From: an uncultured Dysgonomonas sp.
Lineage (GTDB): Bacteria > Bacteroidota > Bacteroidia > Bacteroidales > Dysgonomonadaceae
Direction: 5' to 3'
Assembly (NCBI RefSeq): GCF_934668725.1
Contig: NZ_CAKUOF010000008.1
Coordinates: 139,485 to 203,484, forward strand
Length of the DNA: 64,000 nucleotides
Shown: positions 34,817-43,964 of the stretch, in pieces
How the letters are laid out: every line of letters starts with the position of its first letter
How positions within the stretch are numbered: the stretch's first letter is position 1
Translations under genes and position numbers: made by a program
The notes under the pieces: model-generated
What the model saw: only the letters and a program-made list of their open reading frames with translations
Database searches by the model: none
What the model was told of the DNA's origin: nothing

Positions 34817-36363
34817 TTGTCTACTCTTGGAGTTTTTACATTACTCAAAAAATTATTTCCCCATATAACATTACTGTTTTTTATTTGGCAAAAAATATCA
34901 GCAGGAGTTAACTGAAAACAATTATTTATCAAAACGTTACTCACATTATTCAATTCAACAATCGGCTGATTGCTTAGCGGTGCTTTTGATCTTACATTAT
35001 CCAAAACAATGTCTTTACAATCGTCGAAAGCAAAAGATACACCTTTTTTCACGGCTAAATCGACATTGTGAAACTGGATATTCGTGGCTGTCTTAGCCGT
35101 GAAACCTTCTTCGGCAGTTATATTTATATTCGAAAAAGAAATCTCGGAAATCGGCATTTCACTGATCCCCGTAATATAGCCTACTTTTTTAATGTCGCTC
35201 CCCGTAACATCACTTATATGCACATTACGAAATACGGGTGTACGATCCGAAACAGGCTCTTCCTTAGAATCTTTATCATAGAAAAGATCGAATATGAATG
35301 CATTACGCTGAATATCATTCATCACAATATTAGTCACTCGTATTTCTTCAACCACACCTCCACGCCCTCTTGACGATTTTAAACGGATACCTGCATCGGT
35401 GCCATTAAATACGCAATTAGAGATAGCGACTTTTTTAACTCCTCCCGACATTTCGCTGCCAATAACAACCCCTCCGTGACCGGCAAGCATTACACAGTTG
35501 GTAATGGTTAGATTTTCGCAAGGTCTGCCATAGATACGCCCGTCTTCGTCACGTCCCGATTTAATAGTTATACAGTCATCACCTACACTGATAAAGCAAT
35601 CCGAAATACGTACATTACGGCACGATTCAGGATTAATCCCATCCGTATTATGTCCCTTAGGGTTGCTCGAAGGGTTATTTATAGTGACACCGTGTATTAC
35701 TATATCATCGCATCCGATCGGGTTGATTGTCCAGAAAGGTGAATTTACAATCGTGATACCTTCTATATGGATATTCCTACATTCCAAAAACTGAATAAAC
35801 GGAGGACGGAAAAATTTACGCTCCAACGTCTTTTCGTAATAAGGAGAAACCTTTATATTTTTGTTGGCATCGAGCCATAGTTGCTGCAATCGATTGGTTG
35901 ATGAAGTTTTTCCTGTTGCATTAATTTCGTTGATAAGACGCTTCGATTCATCCCACCACTTAAAACCTTGTCCATCTATTTTCCCACGACCTTTGATCGT
36001 AATATTTTCTACTTTCTCGGCATGGATCAGTGGCGATAAACTATTCATAAATACACCCTCCCAACGTACTTTAACGAAAGGCAGATAATCTTCGAACCGA
36101 TCCGAAAATCGAAGTACTGCACCCGACTCTATATCCAATGTGATATTACTTTCGAGGTGAATAGCTGCTGTCAGATAATTTCCGGCAGGGAAATAGATTG
36201 TTCCTCCACCTTCGGACGCTGCCTTTTGGATTGTTTTATTGATTAAATCTGTACACATTTTCTTTCCTGTTACATCTGCACCCAAAGTCTGCATATTATA
36301 CACTTTAGCCTGTAAAGCTAAAATCGAGAGAGAAAATACAATCAGTAAAAAAGTCTTCTTCAT
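34813..36363 (-). CDS. GH28 polygalacturonase-family enzyme (1)
   Basis: The 516-residue protein has a signal peptide (SILALQA) and a right-handed parallel beta-helix. GH28 motifs appear in order: NTDGINPES, GDDCITIKSG, GHGGVVIGSEMSGG and RLKSSRGRGG, which correspond to the catalytic Asp set, the His and the substrate-binding Lys/Arg. It should hydrolyse galacturonan or RG-I backbones, probably exo. I chose the ATG at 36363 over a longer frame starting 19 codons earlier without a signal peptide. Its end overlaps the CE12 start by four bases. Confidence 0.9.
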   Translation of the reverse strand: MKKTFLLIVFSLSILALQAKVYNMQTLGADVTGKKMCTDLINKTIQKAASEGGGTIYFPAGNYLTAAIHLESNITLDIESGAVLRFSDRFEDYLPFVKVRWEGVFMNSLSPLIHAEKVENITIKGRGKIDGQGFKWWDESKRLINEINATGKTSSTNRLQQLWLDANKNIKVSPYYEKTLERKFFRPPFIQFLECRNIHIEGITIVNSPFWTINPIGCDDIVIHGVTINNPSSNPKGHNTDGINPESCRNVRISDCFISVGDDCITIKSGRDEDGRIYGRPCENLTITNCVMLAGHGGVVIGSEMSGGVKKVAISNCVFNGTDAGIRLKSSRGRGGVVEEIRVTNIVMNDIQRNAFIFDLFYDKDSKEEPVSDRTPVFRNVHISDVTGSDIKKVGYITGISEMPISEISFSNINITAEEGFTAKTATNIQFHNVDLAVKKGVSFAFDDCKDIVLDNVRSKAPLSNQPIVELNNVSNVLINNCFQLTPADIFCQIKNSNVIWGNNFLSNVKTPRVDK

Positions 36364-36430
36364 AACTAAACGTTTTAAGGCTTCGTGCCTTTTTAAGTAA
36401 AAGAAAATATTTAATGACACATCTTAAAAG

Positions 36431-36485
36431 CATAACAACCTATCGTTATTTTGCTTGCCAAAGCAATAAATAGTTCTGCGAACTT
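36431..36485 (-). repeat. Dispersed hairpin repeat, copy G (reverse orientation)
   Basis: On the minus strand this reads AAGTTC-GCA-GAACT then ATTTATTGCTTTGGCAAGC. It is the same element as copy B, but the stem has changed on both sides (AGGTC/GACCT to AGTTC/GAACT), so pairing is kept. It lies just after the CE8 stop. With copy C upstream, it brackets the CE8 gene in inverted orientation. Confidence 0.7.
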
Positions 36486-36487
36486 AT

Positions 36488-37441
36488 TTATTTTATTGCC
36501 GTAGGATTCCAGTTATCACAGCCCTTAAGGGCATTGGATACGGTATATTTTTCGGCTTCCTTCTTTGTTAATATTTTTGCCCATTTTACTCGCTCGGAGG
36601 TGTTAGCACCTTCCCCTGAATTATTATATTCCATATAACGGGCTGTCTTTTCGTTTTCAGCATTTCGCCAGTTATCCCACCCTTTGGGGCTGATGCCTTT
36701 GGGTAGATATGTATTCATAAAAAGAGTCATGGCATAGGCACGCCACGGACGCCCCAAATACACATCGGTAACTTCGTCTGCTAATTTCACTGTACAATTA
36801 TTTAAAATATATCCGAATTCTATATCCTCTGGCGTATTGGCTGCCATGATATATGAATTCTTTTTGCAAAAGATTTCGCATCGCTCGAACCAACAAGTCG
36901 ATGGCCCGAAAATAAAATCGGTAGTGCCTTCAATGTAGCAATCTTCGAAATATTGCCTTTGTCCCTGCTTTCCGGCATAGATCGTATCTTGATGTCCAAG
37001 AAAGCGGCATTTACGGAAAATAACCCTGTCTCCTTCGACATGAAGTGCTACTGCCTGCCCCAATTGAAGAGATGAGTTCTCGATGGTAAGATTTTCAACC
37101 GTTATATCATTTCCCTGAATAAGAAACGAATACGTTTTGAAAGTTCCCATCTTGTTTATATTTGCATGATCGTCATAGGTAATGATTGTATTCTCCATAT
37201 CTTCACCTACCAGTTTTACATTGGTAAGATAGGAGTAAAGAACTAATTTCTCTTTATAAACTCCCGATCTGATATAAATTGTTTTAAGCCCCGACAGATC
37301 GAATGCCCGTACGGAATCTATTGCTTGCTGAATAGTGCGGAAATGCCCCCTTCCATTACGATCTACAATAATATCATACTTATCTTGAGCAAATGCCCCG
37401 AATGAGGCAAATAATAAAAAGAGTAAAAGAATTTTTCTCAT
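36488..37441 (-). CDS. Pectin methylesterase (CE8)
   Basis: The 317-residue protein has a signal peptide (FGAFAQ) and the CE8 parallel beta-helix. GQAVALHVEGDRVIFRKC and LGHQDTIY give the first catalytic Asp, EGTTDFIFG the second Asp, and YLGRPWRAYA the substrate-binding Arg. It removes methyl esters from homogalacturonan so that lyases and GH28 enzymes can act. I chose the ATG at 37441 because it opens the signal peptide. Both flanks carry copies of the dispersed hairpin repeat in opposite orientation. Confidence 0.92.
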   Translation of the reverse strand: MRKILLLFLLFASFGAFAQDKYDIIVDRNGRGHFRTIQQAIDSVRAFDLSGLKTIYIRSGVYKEKLVLYSYLTNVKLVGEDMENTIITYDDHANINKMGTFKTYSFLIQGNDITVENLTIENSSLQLGQAVALHVEGDRVIFRKCRFLGHQDTIYAGKQGQRQYFEDCYIEGTTDFIFGPSTCWFERCEIFCKKNSYIMAANTPEDIEFGYILNNCTVKLADEVTDVYLGRPWRAYAMTLFMNTYLPKGISPKGWDNWRNAENEKTARYMEYNNSGEGANTSERVKWAKILTKKEAEKYTVSNALKGCDNWNPTAIK

Positions 37442-37461
37442 GCGGTCAAAAAATTTAAGGT

Positions 37462-37515
37462 AAGGTCGCCGACCTTTTATCCCTTTGGTAAACAAAACAG
37501 CCAAAGCCTGTTATA
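37462..37515 (+). repeat. Dispersed hairpin repeat, copy C
   Basis: AAGGTC-GCC-GACCTT is the hairpin, followed by TTATCCCTTTGGTAAACAAA and a second small hairpin AACAG/CTGTT. It aligns with copies A and B along about 50 bases. It is directly upstream of the CE8 start. Confidence 0.72.
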
Positions 37516-37614
37516 AACTACAATATATTACTCGCTCGATTTAATAATCCGTAATAGTTATCATAAGGGGTAAAACAAATTACCCCTTAGATTTCTTATT
37601 TGACAGATACTTCT

Positions 37615-39273
37615 TTAGTATCCGGGGTTCTGTTCTACTTTTGCCTGATTCAGGTTAATAGCATCTAAAGGTATAGGACGCAATATTTTGTTTTGACCGT
37701 CCACACCTTTAAAATAATCGGCACCGATAATATTAGGATTGTATTTTACAGCATATTCGATTAGTTTACCTGTACGTTTTAGATCCATCCAACGGTGATA
37801 TTCGCCTGCCAGCTCTCTTGCTCTCTCATCCAGAATAAAATCTATCGATACATCAGAAGCCTTTATACTCATATCATATCCTGCTGCGGCAGCACGTTTG
37901 CGAACCACATTTATCCGTTCTGCTGCTTTGGCTGAATTACCTGCTTTGTAATAAGCTTCGGCTGCTACCAGATAGCTCTCTCCCACACGTGCGAGTATAA
38001 CGTCACGTGTACTTCCGGTTGTACTGAAAACCGAAGTAGGATCATCAAACTTACGTACCACGGCTACTCCATACACATCGCCCGACATTGCCGCAATGTA
38101 CGTAGTTGGCTTACCTGAGACTGCCAGAGTATTTTCCTGCATAGGGATAATAACAGTTTTTGATCTTGTAGCAGGGTTAGCGGCACGCCATGCGGCAGTA
38201 TCGGCAACTTGCCAAGCCGGTGGATAATAGTAGAGTACTTTTTCGGTATCCAGCTGTTTGCTTTTTGTGTAAAAGTCATAATAATGTGTATAAAACTGAA
38301 CCATAAAAGTTCCTTCATAACGAGTATCACCTTTCGAAAACAGTTGATGCAAACGAATAGTCGGAGTAAGTGTCGATGTGGTATACTTGTTTCCGTCTTC
38401 GACTCCTCCCAGATAAGTTCCGAAGAATGCTTGTTGCATATTCCCCGAAGTAGGAGTGGCTATCGATGATTCATCGTATTGCACCGACCAGATTACCTCT
38501 TCATCTTGCTCGTTCTTTTGGTCAGGCCAGAATAAATTATTGAAGCTGGTTGACAATGTCTGATTATTTATGGCAGCATCGGCATATTCGGCAGCTTTAG
38601 TAAAATCGGCAGCCGTACCAAATGTTTCATATCCACGACATAAGTAGGTTTTTGCCAGAAAATGGTTTACTGTACGCTGATCAACCCTTCCGAATACCGG
38701 AGTTTTAGCAGGCAAACTGCTTTTCAAATCTTCCATTTCCGAAATTATAAAAGCATACGTATCGGTTGCCGATTTACGTTCGAACGAAACTACGGGCGAA
38801 TCGATCATATCTTTTACAAGAGCTACTCCTCCAAAGTTCTGAATAAGCAAATAATAGTAATAGGCACGGATAAATCGGGCTTCGGCTTTATATTGCCCTA
38901 AAAGATCTGTCGATTCGGTATGGTCTGCATAGTAAATAGCTGTATTTGCCAACTGTATACCTGCATAACAATTTGTATAGAATTTCTTCACATCCGGATC
39001 GGAATCCAATAATCCTTTATACGTACCCAACCCATCGGGAACTTTATTTCGACCCGAAGCATACAGGTCTGTTCCTGCACAGAATATCCATGGTTCGATT
39101 CCATATATTGCACGTAAAGAAGAATAGACTGTATTCATCAGGCTGTTATAGCCCGTTGCGGTTCCATAAAACTGATCTCTGGGAACATTTGATTTATTAT
39201 CCTGTTCCAGGAAATCACTACATCCAACCAACGGCAGAATGAGTAGGAATAATATGTAATATATTTTTTTCAT
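37615..39273 (-). CDS. SusD/RagB-family surface glycan-binding lipoprotein (1)
   Basis: The 552-residue protein has a lipobox (LPLVGCSDF), so it is lipid-anchored at the cell surface. It carries the TPR-rich SusD fold, with the conserved N-terminal block FLEQDNKSNVPRDQFYG and the C-terminal RARELAGEYHRWMDLKRTGKL. It pairs with the SusC transporter encoded just upstream and would hold pectin oligosaccharides over its pore. Copy B of the dispersed repeat separates it from susC. Confidence 0.93.
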   Translation of the reverse strand: MKKIYYILFLLILPLVGCSDFLEQDNKSNVPRDQFYGTATGYNSLMNTVYSSLRAIYGIEPWIFCAGTDLYASGRNKVPDGLGTYKGLLDSDPDVKKFYTNCYAGIQLANTAIYYADHTESTDLLGQYKAEARFIRAYYYYLLIQNFGGVALVKDMIDSPVVSFERKSATDTYAFIISEMEDLKSSLPAKTPVFGRVDQRTVNHFLAKTYLCRGYETFGTAADFTKAAEYADAAINNQTLSTSFNNLFWPDQKNEQDEEVIWSVQYDESSIATPTSGNMQQAFFGTYLGGVEDGNKYTTSTLTPTIRLHQLFSKGDTRYEGTFMVQFYTHYYDFYTKSKQLDTEKVLYYYPPAWQVADTAAWRAANPATRSKTVIIPMQENTLAVSGKPTTYIAAMSGDVYGVAVVRKFDDPTSVFSTTGSTRDVILARVGESYLVAAEAYYKAGNSAKAAERINVVRKRAAAAGYDMSIKASDVSIDFILDERARELAGEYHRWMDLKRTGKLIEYAVKYNPNIIGADYFKGVDGQNKILRPIPLDAINLNQAKVEQNPGY

Positions 39274-39293
39274 TGTTGCTCAATTTTATTATT

Positions 39294-39350
39294 AAGGTCT
39301 CAGACCTATTTATTGCTTTGGTAAGCATAATAGCGAGAGGCATTTATAGT
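39294..39350 (+). repeat. Dispersed hairpin repeat, copy B
   Basis: AAGGTC-TCA-GACCT is the hairpin, followed by ATTTATTGCTTTGGTAAGC and the ATAATAGCGAGAGGC segment that matches copies A and C. It lies between susC and susD on the minus strand, just upstream of the susD start. Confidence 0.75.
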
Positions 39351-39406
39351 TGTATAATGTAACAATAAATACTTAGTATTGCTTAAGTAATAGTAGGTAC
39401 GACACC

Positions 39407-42400
39407 TTAAAACTTAAGATTTACACCAAATTGATAGGTTACTGAACTTGGTCCGCCACTACCGTCTGAAAGAGACGCAGAAGCCCATTCGGGATCAAAT
39501 CCCTTATAATCGGTAAATACAAAAGGGTTTAAAACATTTACATACAGCCTCAAATTCGATACGCCTATATTCGATAACAGTTTGCGTGGAAGCGAATATC
39601 CAAAGGTTATATTCTTAACTCTGACAAATGATGCATCTACATAGTTATTCGACCCCGATTCGCTATCGCTCGATATACTCCAATATGCTCCTCCTCCGTT
39701 ATTTATACCGCTATTGTTGGGATAAGGGTATGCCTGACTGTTACGTCCGGCTGAAACTCCTACCGTACCATCAGCATTTAAAATAGGTGTGCCTGCCGGA
39801 ATGTAATAATCCATCTTTAATTTACTCCGTCCACGATCTTTATAGTCAGTAAATTCTACCATAAATGGACTCAATACATTTACACCTTGTTTTGTATAGA
39901 TAGAAAACGAGAAATCAAAATCCTTCCAATTCAAATTAGAGGTAAAACTTCCAGTCCAATCGGGCAGGGCTGATCCCAGAATCATTTTATCTTTTTCGTC
40001 TATCACATAGTTTTTGTCGCGGTCAAGCACTTTTGCCTGTCCTTCGTACTGACCATATTTTGCGGCCTCGGCAGCTTCGTCAGCAGTCCAAACACCTATT
40101 ATCTTATAATTATAAAGCGCATCCAACGATTCTCCGATAAACAGTTTATTTCCTACATCATCTACTTTTGCACCGTAAAGCTCTACAATCTCATTTTTAT
40201 TGGCTGAGAATACGAAAGTAGTTGACCATTGAAGATTTTTTGTAACAACATTCATTGTTGTCAAAGCCAACTCAATACCGCTGTTACGAACTTTACCTAC
40301 ATTATCCCACATTTTACCTCCGTATGCACCCGTTTCAAGAGGCATGGTACGTTTGTAAATAAGATCGGATGATAATTTGTTATAATAGTCGATCGTACCA
40401 TTGATACGTCCGCCAAAGAATCCATAATCAAGCCCAAAGTTAAATTCTTTCGATTTTTCCCACGATAGGTTTTTATAAACCAATCCGTTAGGACCGTATC
40501 CATTAGCTCCTACTCCGCCGAAATCATACCAGTACTTTTGTTTGGCAAGAGCTTGCGTATCGTAAGGCCCTACACCTCCGTTGTTTCCGGTATAACCGAA
40601 ACTGGCTCTTAGCTTAAGATTACTCAATGCATCGAACTTCATGAAGTCTTCTTCCGAAACTCTCCAAGCCAATGCCATGGAAGGAAACATTCCCCATTTT
40701 TTACCTTGAGCAAACTTAGACGATCCATCCCAGCGGCTTGTTACCGTAGCCATATATTTACTCTTATAGGTATAATTGAACCGTAAAGCATGGGACAGCA
40801 TAGTTATTCGTTGATAGTTACTGCTAACTTTCTCGATAACGGCTGCCGATTCCAAGTTATGAAAACTTGTTTCGAAAGGCATATCCCTTACCTTGGTATA
40901 ATCCATATTATACTTATTATCATAGATACTAAACAGATACATACCATTAAAGTCATGGTCTCCGATAGTCTTCTGATAATTTACCTGATTATCCCATGTA
41001 TAAGTAAATCGGTCCTCATTGGTTACCTCTGCGGCATTTACTCCGGCAGCAAACTGAGCTGCTGTTTTTACGCCATTATAAACTCCATGACGGCTTGTAT
41101 TATAAGTCGGCAGGAAGCTACTTTTTACGGTTATCTCCTTTGTTGGATTATATTGAACATATACATTTGCCAGCACATCATAAATCTTTTCATTATCTAC
41201 AGCATTCATCAAATCGATAAGGGGATTTATAATTCCGGAAAACTGCCCGCTGCTTTCAAATATATCTTTTCCTCCGGGAAGCAACACCAAATCACCGTTT
41301 TTATCATAAGGGATAAAATATGGATTGGTTCGGAAACTGTTCAACACAGCATTTTTACTCCCGAAATCTTTCTCTGTCATAGCCATATTTGCAGAAAAAC
41401 CAACGGAAAATTTATCATTGATTTTATTATCTACAGACCCTTTGATATTGTATCTTTTATAATTATCATTTACAAATACACCGTCTTCGTCCTGAAAACC
41501 TACGCCAACACGATAAGCCAGATTTTTGGCATTCCCATTTACACTGATGAAATGATTTTGTTGCTGTCCGTTCTGTGTCACAAGGTCAGGCCAGTTTGTA
41601 TAATCTTTCTCCTGAAATATCCGTTTCATGACCTTACTATCACCATTCCAGAAGTTCTTAAGATCGCCGCTAGTTATACCATATTCGGGTATGCCTGTTG
41701 CATACGCTTTCTGCAACTGAGCATTGGTCATGGTTGTATATCTGGCAAAACGGTAATCGCTAAACTCGTCGCCACTCATAAAATCGGGCATGCGAGCTAC
41801 GTTTTTAGAACCGTAATATCCGTCATAAGTAACCGATACTTTGCCCACATCAGAAGGCGTTCCTTGCTTGGTTGTTACCATAACAACTCCATTGGTTGCT
41901 CTGGAACCGAAAATAGCTGTAGAAGAAGCATCCTTCAAAATATCAAGACGCTCAATATCGGCAGGATTCAGGAAGTCAATACCATCGGTAACAACTCCAT
42001 CAACAACATAAAGAGGAGAACCTCCCTGCATCGAACTTTTTCCGCGGATTTGAATATCAAACCGCCCACCTGCTCTACTCGAGTTTTGGGCAATATCAAC
42101 CCCTGCAACTTGTCCTTGTAACGATTCCATGACACTGGTTGCACCTTTTGCAACAATATTGTCGGCAGAAACACTTCCAACAGATCCTGTCAGGTCATTC
42201 TTTTTCATCGTTCCGTATCCGATGACAACAACTTCATCCAGTTCCGAGAAGTCATCCCTCATCACAATATCCACTACTGTACCGGTAATGGGAACATCTT
42301 GGGTTTTCATGCCAATATACTTGGCTTCGAGAGTTTCTGCAGTACTGGGAACAGACAACGAATATTTTCCGTCTAAATCTGTTATTGTACCTGTAGTAGA

Positions 42401-42556
42401 ACCTTTTACTGAAACTGAAACCCCTATTAAGGTTTCTCCTTTTGAGTCTGTTACCGTACCCGATATTCCTACTTGTTGTGCGAATGCACTTTGCCACGAG
42501 AATAGGAAGAATAAGGCGCACATCACAGACAACGTTTTCACAATTGTCTTTTGCAT
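39407..42556 (-). CDS. SusC/RagA TonB-dependent transporter (1)
   Basis: The 1049-residue outer-membrane protein has a signal peptide (WQSAFAQ) and a carboxypeptidase-regulatory-like domain (about 28-110). A TonB box region (DEVVVIGYGTMKKNDLTGSV), a plug and a 22-strand barrel ending in NLKF follow. It imports pectin-derived oligosaccharides with its SusD partner. The ATG at 42556 is chosen over a TTG 12 codons upstream. Its promoter carries the 15-base motif shared with the other SusC gene and the catabolic operon. Confidence 0.93.
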   Translation of the reverse strand: MQKTIVKTLSVMCALFFLFSWQSAFAQQVGISGTVTDSKGETLIGVSVSVKGSTTGTITDLDGKYSLSVPSTAETLEAKYIGMKTQDVPITGTVVDIVMRDDFSELDEVVVIGYGTMKKNDLTGSVGSVSADNIVAKGATSVMESLQGQVAGVDIAQNSSRAGGRFDIQIRGKSSMQGGSPLYVVDGVVTDGIDFLNPADIERLDILKDASSTAIFGSRATNGVVMVTTKQGTPSDVGKVSVTYDGYYGSKNVARMPDFMSGDEFSDYRFARYTTMTNAQLQKAYATGIPEYGITSGDLKNFWNGDSKVMKRIFQEKDYTNWPDLVTQNGQQQNHFISVNGNAKNLAYRVGVGFQDEDGVFVNDNYKRYNIKGSVDNKINDKFSVGFSANMAMTEKDFGSKNAVLNSFRTNPYFIPYDKNGDLVLLPGGKDIFESSGQFSGIINPLIDLMNAVDNEKIYDVLANVYVQYNPTKEITVKSSFLPTYNTSRHGVYNGVKTAAQFAAGVNAAEVTNEDRFTYTWDNQVNYQKTIGDHDFNGMYLFSIYDNKYNMDYTKVRDMPFETSFHNLESAAVIEKVSSNYQRITMLSHALRFNYTYKSKYMATVTSRWDGSSKFAQGKKWGMFPSMALAWRVSEEDFMKFDALSNLKLRASFGYTGNNGGVGPYDTQALAKQKYWYDFGGVGANGYGPNGLVYKNLSWEKSKEFNFGLDYGFFGGRINGTIDYYNKLSSDLIYKRTMPLETGAYGGKMWDNVGKVRNSGIELALTTMNVVTKNLQWSTTFVFSANKNEIVELYGAKVDDVGNKLFIGESLDALYNYKIIGVWTADEAAEAAKYGQYEGQAKVLDRDKNYVIDEKDKMILGSALPDWTGSFTSNLNWKDFDFSFSIYTKQGVNVLSPFMVEFTDYKDRGRSKLKMDYYIPAGTPILNADGTVGVSAGRNSQAYPYPNNSGINNGGGAYWSISSDSESGSNNYVDASFVRVKNITFGYSLPRKLLSNIGVSNLRLYVNVLNPFVFTDYKGFDPEWASASLSDGSGGPSSVTYQFGVNLKF

Positions 42557-42617
42557 GGTGTGGTTAAAATTAAGAAGTTTAAGGTCTAACAATTTGATTT
42601 ATAAAGTTAACTTGCTG

Positions 42618-42661
42618 CAATAGTAGGATATATTTGCGGGTTTTAAGGGGGACATTTTGAC
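42618..42661 (-). promoter_or_regulatory. Candidate HTCS-controlled promoter of susC (1)
   Basis: On the minus strand GTCAAAATGTCCCCC (42647-42661) is followed after exactly 21 bases by TACTATTG (42618-42625), one base from TAnnTTTG. The start codon is 62 bases further on. The same motif and spacing occur at 54063-54106 and 58971-59014. Confidence 0.65.
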
Positions 42662-42682
42662 TACTCAGGGTAGTCAAAATGT
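42652..42682. other. Inverted repeat overlapping the susC operator
   Basis: ACATTTTGACTAC (42652-42664) and GTAGTCAAAATGT (42670-42682) form a perfect 13-bp inverted repeat around five bases. One half carries the GTCAAAATGT part of the operator motif. The T-run lies on the plus-strand side, so it is not a good terminator for the minus-strand GH105 gene. It may be a palindromic regulator site. Confidence 0.6.
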
Positions 42683-42689
42683 TTTTATT

Positions 42690-43862
42690 TTATTTACCTA
42701 ATAATAAACTCATCATTATAAATGGCCCGACTGCTTTAGGATCGTTATCTCTGATAGGTTCCGATATATAATATTCGAAACTACCGTCACGATACACTTT
42801 TTCACCTCCTAATCCTGCAACCGAACATCCGTCTATTATGGATATGGTACCATCGGGTTCTTTTTTTACAAATCTCTTCACAAACTGATCGTATGCTTTC
42901 TTTCCTTTCTTTTCGTATGACTTATCTAAATACCCTTTTTGAGCCCCTTTAATCCATGTGTAGATAAACATAGCCGAACCGCTCGATTCGATATAGTTGC
43001 CCTCTCTGGTTCCCATATCGGTTACCTGATACCACATGCCTGTCTTAGGGTCTCTAAACTTTTCAACAGCCGCACAAGCATCTGGCAGGATAGCAATAAT
43101 TTCAGCTCGCTTAGGGTGATCTTCCGGTAAATAGTCCAATACATCCACTATAGCCATCATGTACCATCCTATACTGCGAGACCAAAAGTTAGGTGACAAA
43201 CCTGTTTCGGGATTCGCCCATTTTTGCTGACGGCTTTCGTCCCATCCGTGATAATACAATCCTGTTTTGGTATCATACAGGTATTTATGTGCATCCAAAA
43301 TTTGCAAGGTTACTTCATCGAACAGATCGGGTTCATTAAAAACTTTACCATATTCGGCTAAAAACGGACAAGCCATATACAATCCATCCAGCCATACCTG
43401 ATGCGGATATATCTTTTTATGCCAGAAACTGCCATCCGCCGTACGTGGATGAGTTTTCATCTGATTACGCAATAGAGTCATCGCTTTTTTGAAACGCTCC
43501 TGCTTTGTTTTTTCGTAAATCGGAAATAATATTTTCCCTGTATTTACTCTGTCGATATTATATTCCTGCGGTTTATATGTTTTGATCTGCCCGTCTTCGC
43601 CAATCATAAGATTGGCATATGAATATGCGTAATCGAAATATTTCTGATCTCCTGTTTTTTGCCATGTTTGTAAAATGGCTTGGAGCATAAGTCCATGGCA
43701 ATAATTCCATTTGGGTTCTTTCGAAAAATCAAGCATCCACGATTCGGGATTTCTTTTTATTTCGGAGTTTACCATCCAAACAGAATAGGGTTTGCCTGCA
43801 AAAACCGATATGCCGGACAAGGATATCAATAGGATGATGAATGTAAAAAGTGTTTTTTTCAT
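42690..43862 (-). CDS. GH105 unsaturated rhamnogalacturonyl hydrolase
   Basis: The 390-residue protein has a signal peptide (GISVFAG) and an (alpha/alpha)6 barrel. WLDGLYMACPFLAEYG carries the Asp that acts on the vinyl ether, and IDRVNTGKILF is another conserved block. GH105 enzymes release 4-deoxy-unsaturated galacturonate from the ends of oligosaccharides made by pectate or rhamnogalacturonan lyases. That sugar would enter the KduI/KduD pathway. It follows the PL1 gene in the same minus-strand run. Confidence 0.9.
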   Translation of the reverse strand: MKKTLFTFIILLISLSGISVFAGKPYSVWMVNSEIKRNPESWMLDFSKEPKWNYCHGLMLQAILQTWQKTGDQKYFDYAYSYANLMIGEDGQIKTYKPQEYNIDRVNTGKILFPIYEKTKQERFKKAMTLLRNQMKTHPRTADGSFWHKKIYPHQVWLDGLYMACPFLAEYGKVFNEPDLFDEVTLQILDAHKYLYDTKTGLYYHGWDESRQQKWANPETGLSPNFWSRSIGWYMMAIVDVLDYLPEDHPKRAEIIAILPDACAAVEKFRDPKTGMWYQVTDMGTREGNYIESSGSAMFIYTWIKGAQKGYLDKSYEKKGKKAYDQFVKRFVKKEPDGTISIIDGCSVAGLGGEKVYRDGSFEYYISEPIRDNDPKAVGPFIMMSLLLGK

Positions 43863-43876
43863 GGTTCTCTTTATTT

Positions 43877-43915
43877 AAAGGTGGTCAAAGACCTTTTGTT
43901 TGGTATAATAAAGCT
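43877..43915 (+). repeat. Dispersed hairpin repeat, copy F (degenerate)
   Basis: AAGGTGGTC-AAA-GACCTT followed by TTGTTTGGTATAATAAAGC resembles the other copies with a shortened middle. It lies directly upstream of the GH105 start. Confidence 0.5.
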
Positions 43916-43964
43916 TTTCACTTGAAAATAGTATATAAATACTTGCAGTAGTAGTAGTCTCGTT

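Noticed and set aside
36364..36420. N-terminal extension of the first GH28 enzyme, and the nearby AAGGC-TTCGT-GCCTT hairpin as an eighth repeat copy
   Set aside because: The extension would hide the signal peptide. The hairpin lacks the conserved sequence after the stem.
40790..42121. Long plus-strand open frame of 443 codons antisense to susC (1)
   Set aside because: The minus-strand frame is an unmistakable SusC transporter. The antisense product is Ile/Cys/His-rich with no domain, as expected for the mirror of a barrel gene.
42652..42682. Hairpin as intrinsic terminator of GH105
   Set aside because: The T-run lies on the wrong side for a minus-strand gene, and one half overlaps the susC operator motif, so a regulatory role fits better.
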